Assembly: GCA_003453555.1 (NCBI GenBank)
Contig: DMLA01000180.1
Span: 1-5,584, forward strand
Length of the DNA stretch: 5,584 nt
DNA from: Chloroflexota bacterium
GTDB taxonomy: Bacteria > Chloroflexota > Anaerolineae > UBA7937
Reading direction: 5' to 3'
Below are positions 5,539-5,584 of the stretch, one piece after another. Within the stretch, counting starts at the first letter, position 1. Every line of letters begins with the position of its first letter. The notes beneath the pieces are model-generated. The model worked only from the letters and a program-made list of their open reading frames with translations, was not told where the DNA came from and made no database searches. Made by a program: the position numbers and the translations under genes.

Positions 5539-5584
5539 ATGAAAGAATCGCAGGGCGTTGACCTCCACCTCCACACCAACGTGG
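5539..5584 (+). CDS. PHP-domain metal-dependent phosphoesterase, first 15 codons only
   Basis: From ATG 5539 the frame begins MKESQGVDLHLHTNV and runs off the window. VDLHLHTN with its His-x-His (H10, H12) is the first metal-binding motif of PHP-domain proteins, such as histidinol-phosphatase-like enzymes and nucleoside bisphosphate phosphatases, and it normally sits at the very N-terminus as here. No good Shine-Dalgarno site precedes this ATG. An in-frame GTG at 5479 would add 20 residues but has no support. Which PHP subfamily this is cannot be told from so little sequence. Confidence 0.75.
   Translation, partial: MKESQGVDLHLHTNV

Noticed and set aside
5265..5579. A 104-residue minus-strand open frame at the right end
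   Set aside because: It covers the end of aor, the repeat-bearing spacer and the PHP start on the other strand; no motif was seen.

Overview
This looks like an ordinary bacterial chromosome segment with a fairly high GC content. Two gene groups are transcribed away from each other from a shared intergenic region, and the start of a third gene lies at the right edge. The sequence shows Shine-Dalgarno sites, sigma70-like promoter boxes, a bacterial-type signal peptidase I and a tungsten/pterin aldehyde oxidoreductase. Together these suggest an anaerobic, possibly thermophilic bacterium. The signal peptidase resembles Chloroflexota proteins to my eye, but I cannot confirm the lineage without a search.

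Left arm, minus strand (1-1506): a radical SAM protein of the biotin-synthase-related type (628-1506), best read as a LipS1-like lipoyl synthase component, overlaps by 8 nt the start of dihydrolipoyl dehydrogenase lpdA (1-635, cut by the window edge). The pair points to lipoyl cofactor production and use through a LipA-independent route.

Middle (1507-1986): a noncoding region of more than 400 nt. It holds two back-to-back promoter candidates with -35 boxes 11 nt apart (minus: 1897-1924; plus: 1936-1964), a long predicted leader in front of the radical SAM gene, several small inverted repeats, and an expanded copy of a 19-nt element that recurs twice near the right end of the window.

Right arm, plus strand (1987-5374): lepB (signal peptidase I, TTG start), deoC (deoxyribose-phosphate aldolase family with an unusual four-cysteine C-terminal tail) and an aldehyde:ferredoxin oxidoreductase. 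They are packed tightly (11-nt gap, then a 1-nt stop/start overlap) and probably form one transcript. The deoC-aor pair suggests a short pathway: the aldolase releases acetaldehyde and glyceraldehyde 3-phosphate, and the oxidoreductase oxidises the aldehyde to acetate while reducing ferredoxin.

Right edge (5375-5584): a 164-nt spacer with two copies of the 19-nt element, followed by the first 15 codons of a PHP-domain metallohydrolase. I saw no RNA genes, CRISPR arrays, insertion sequences or phage genes.
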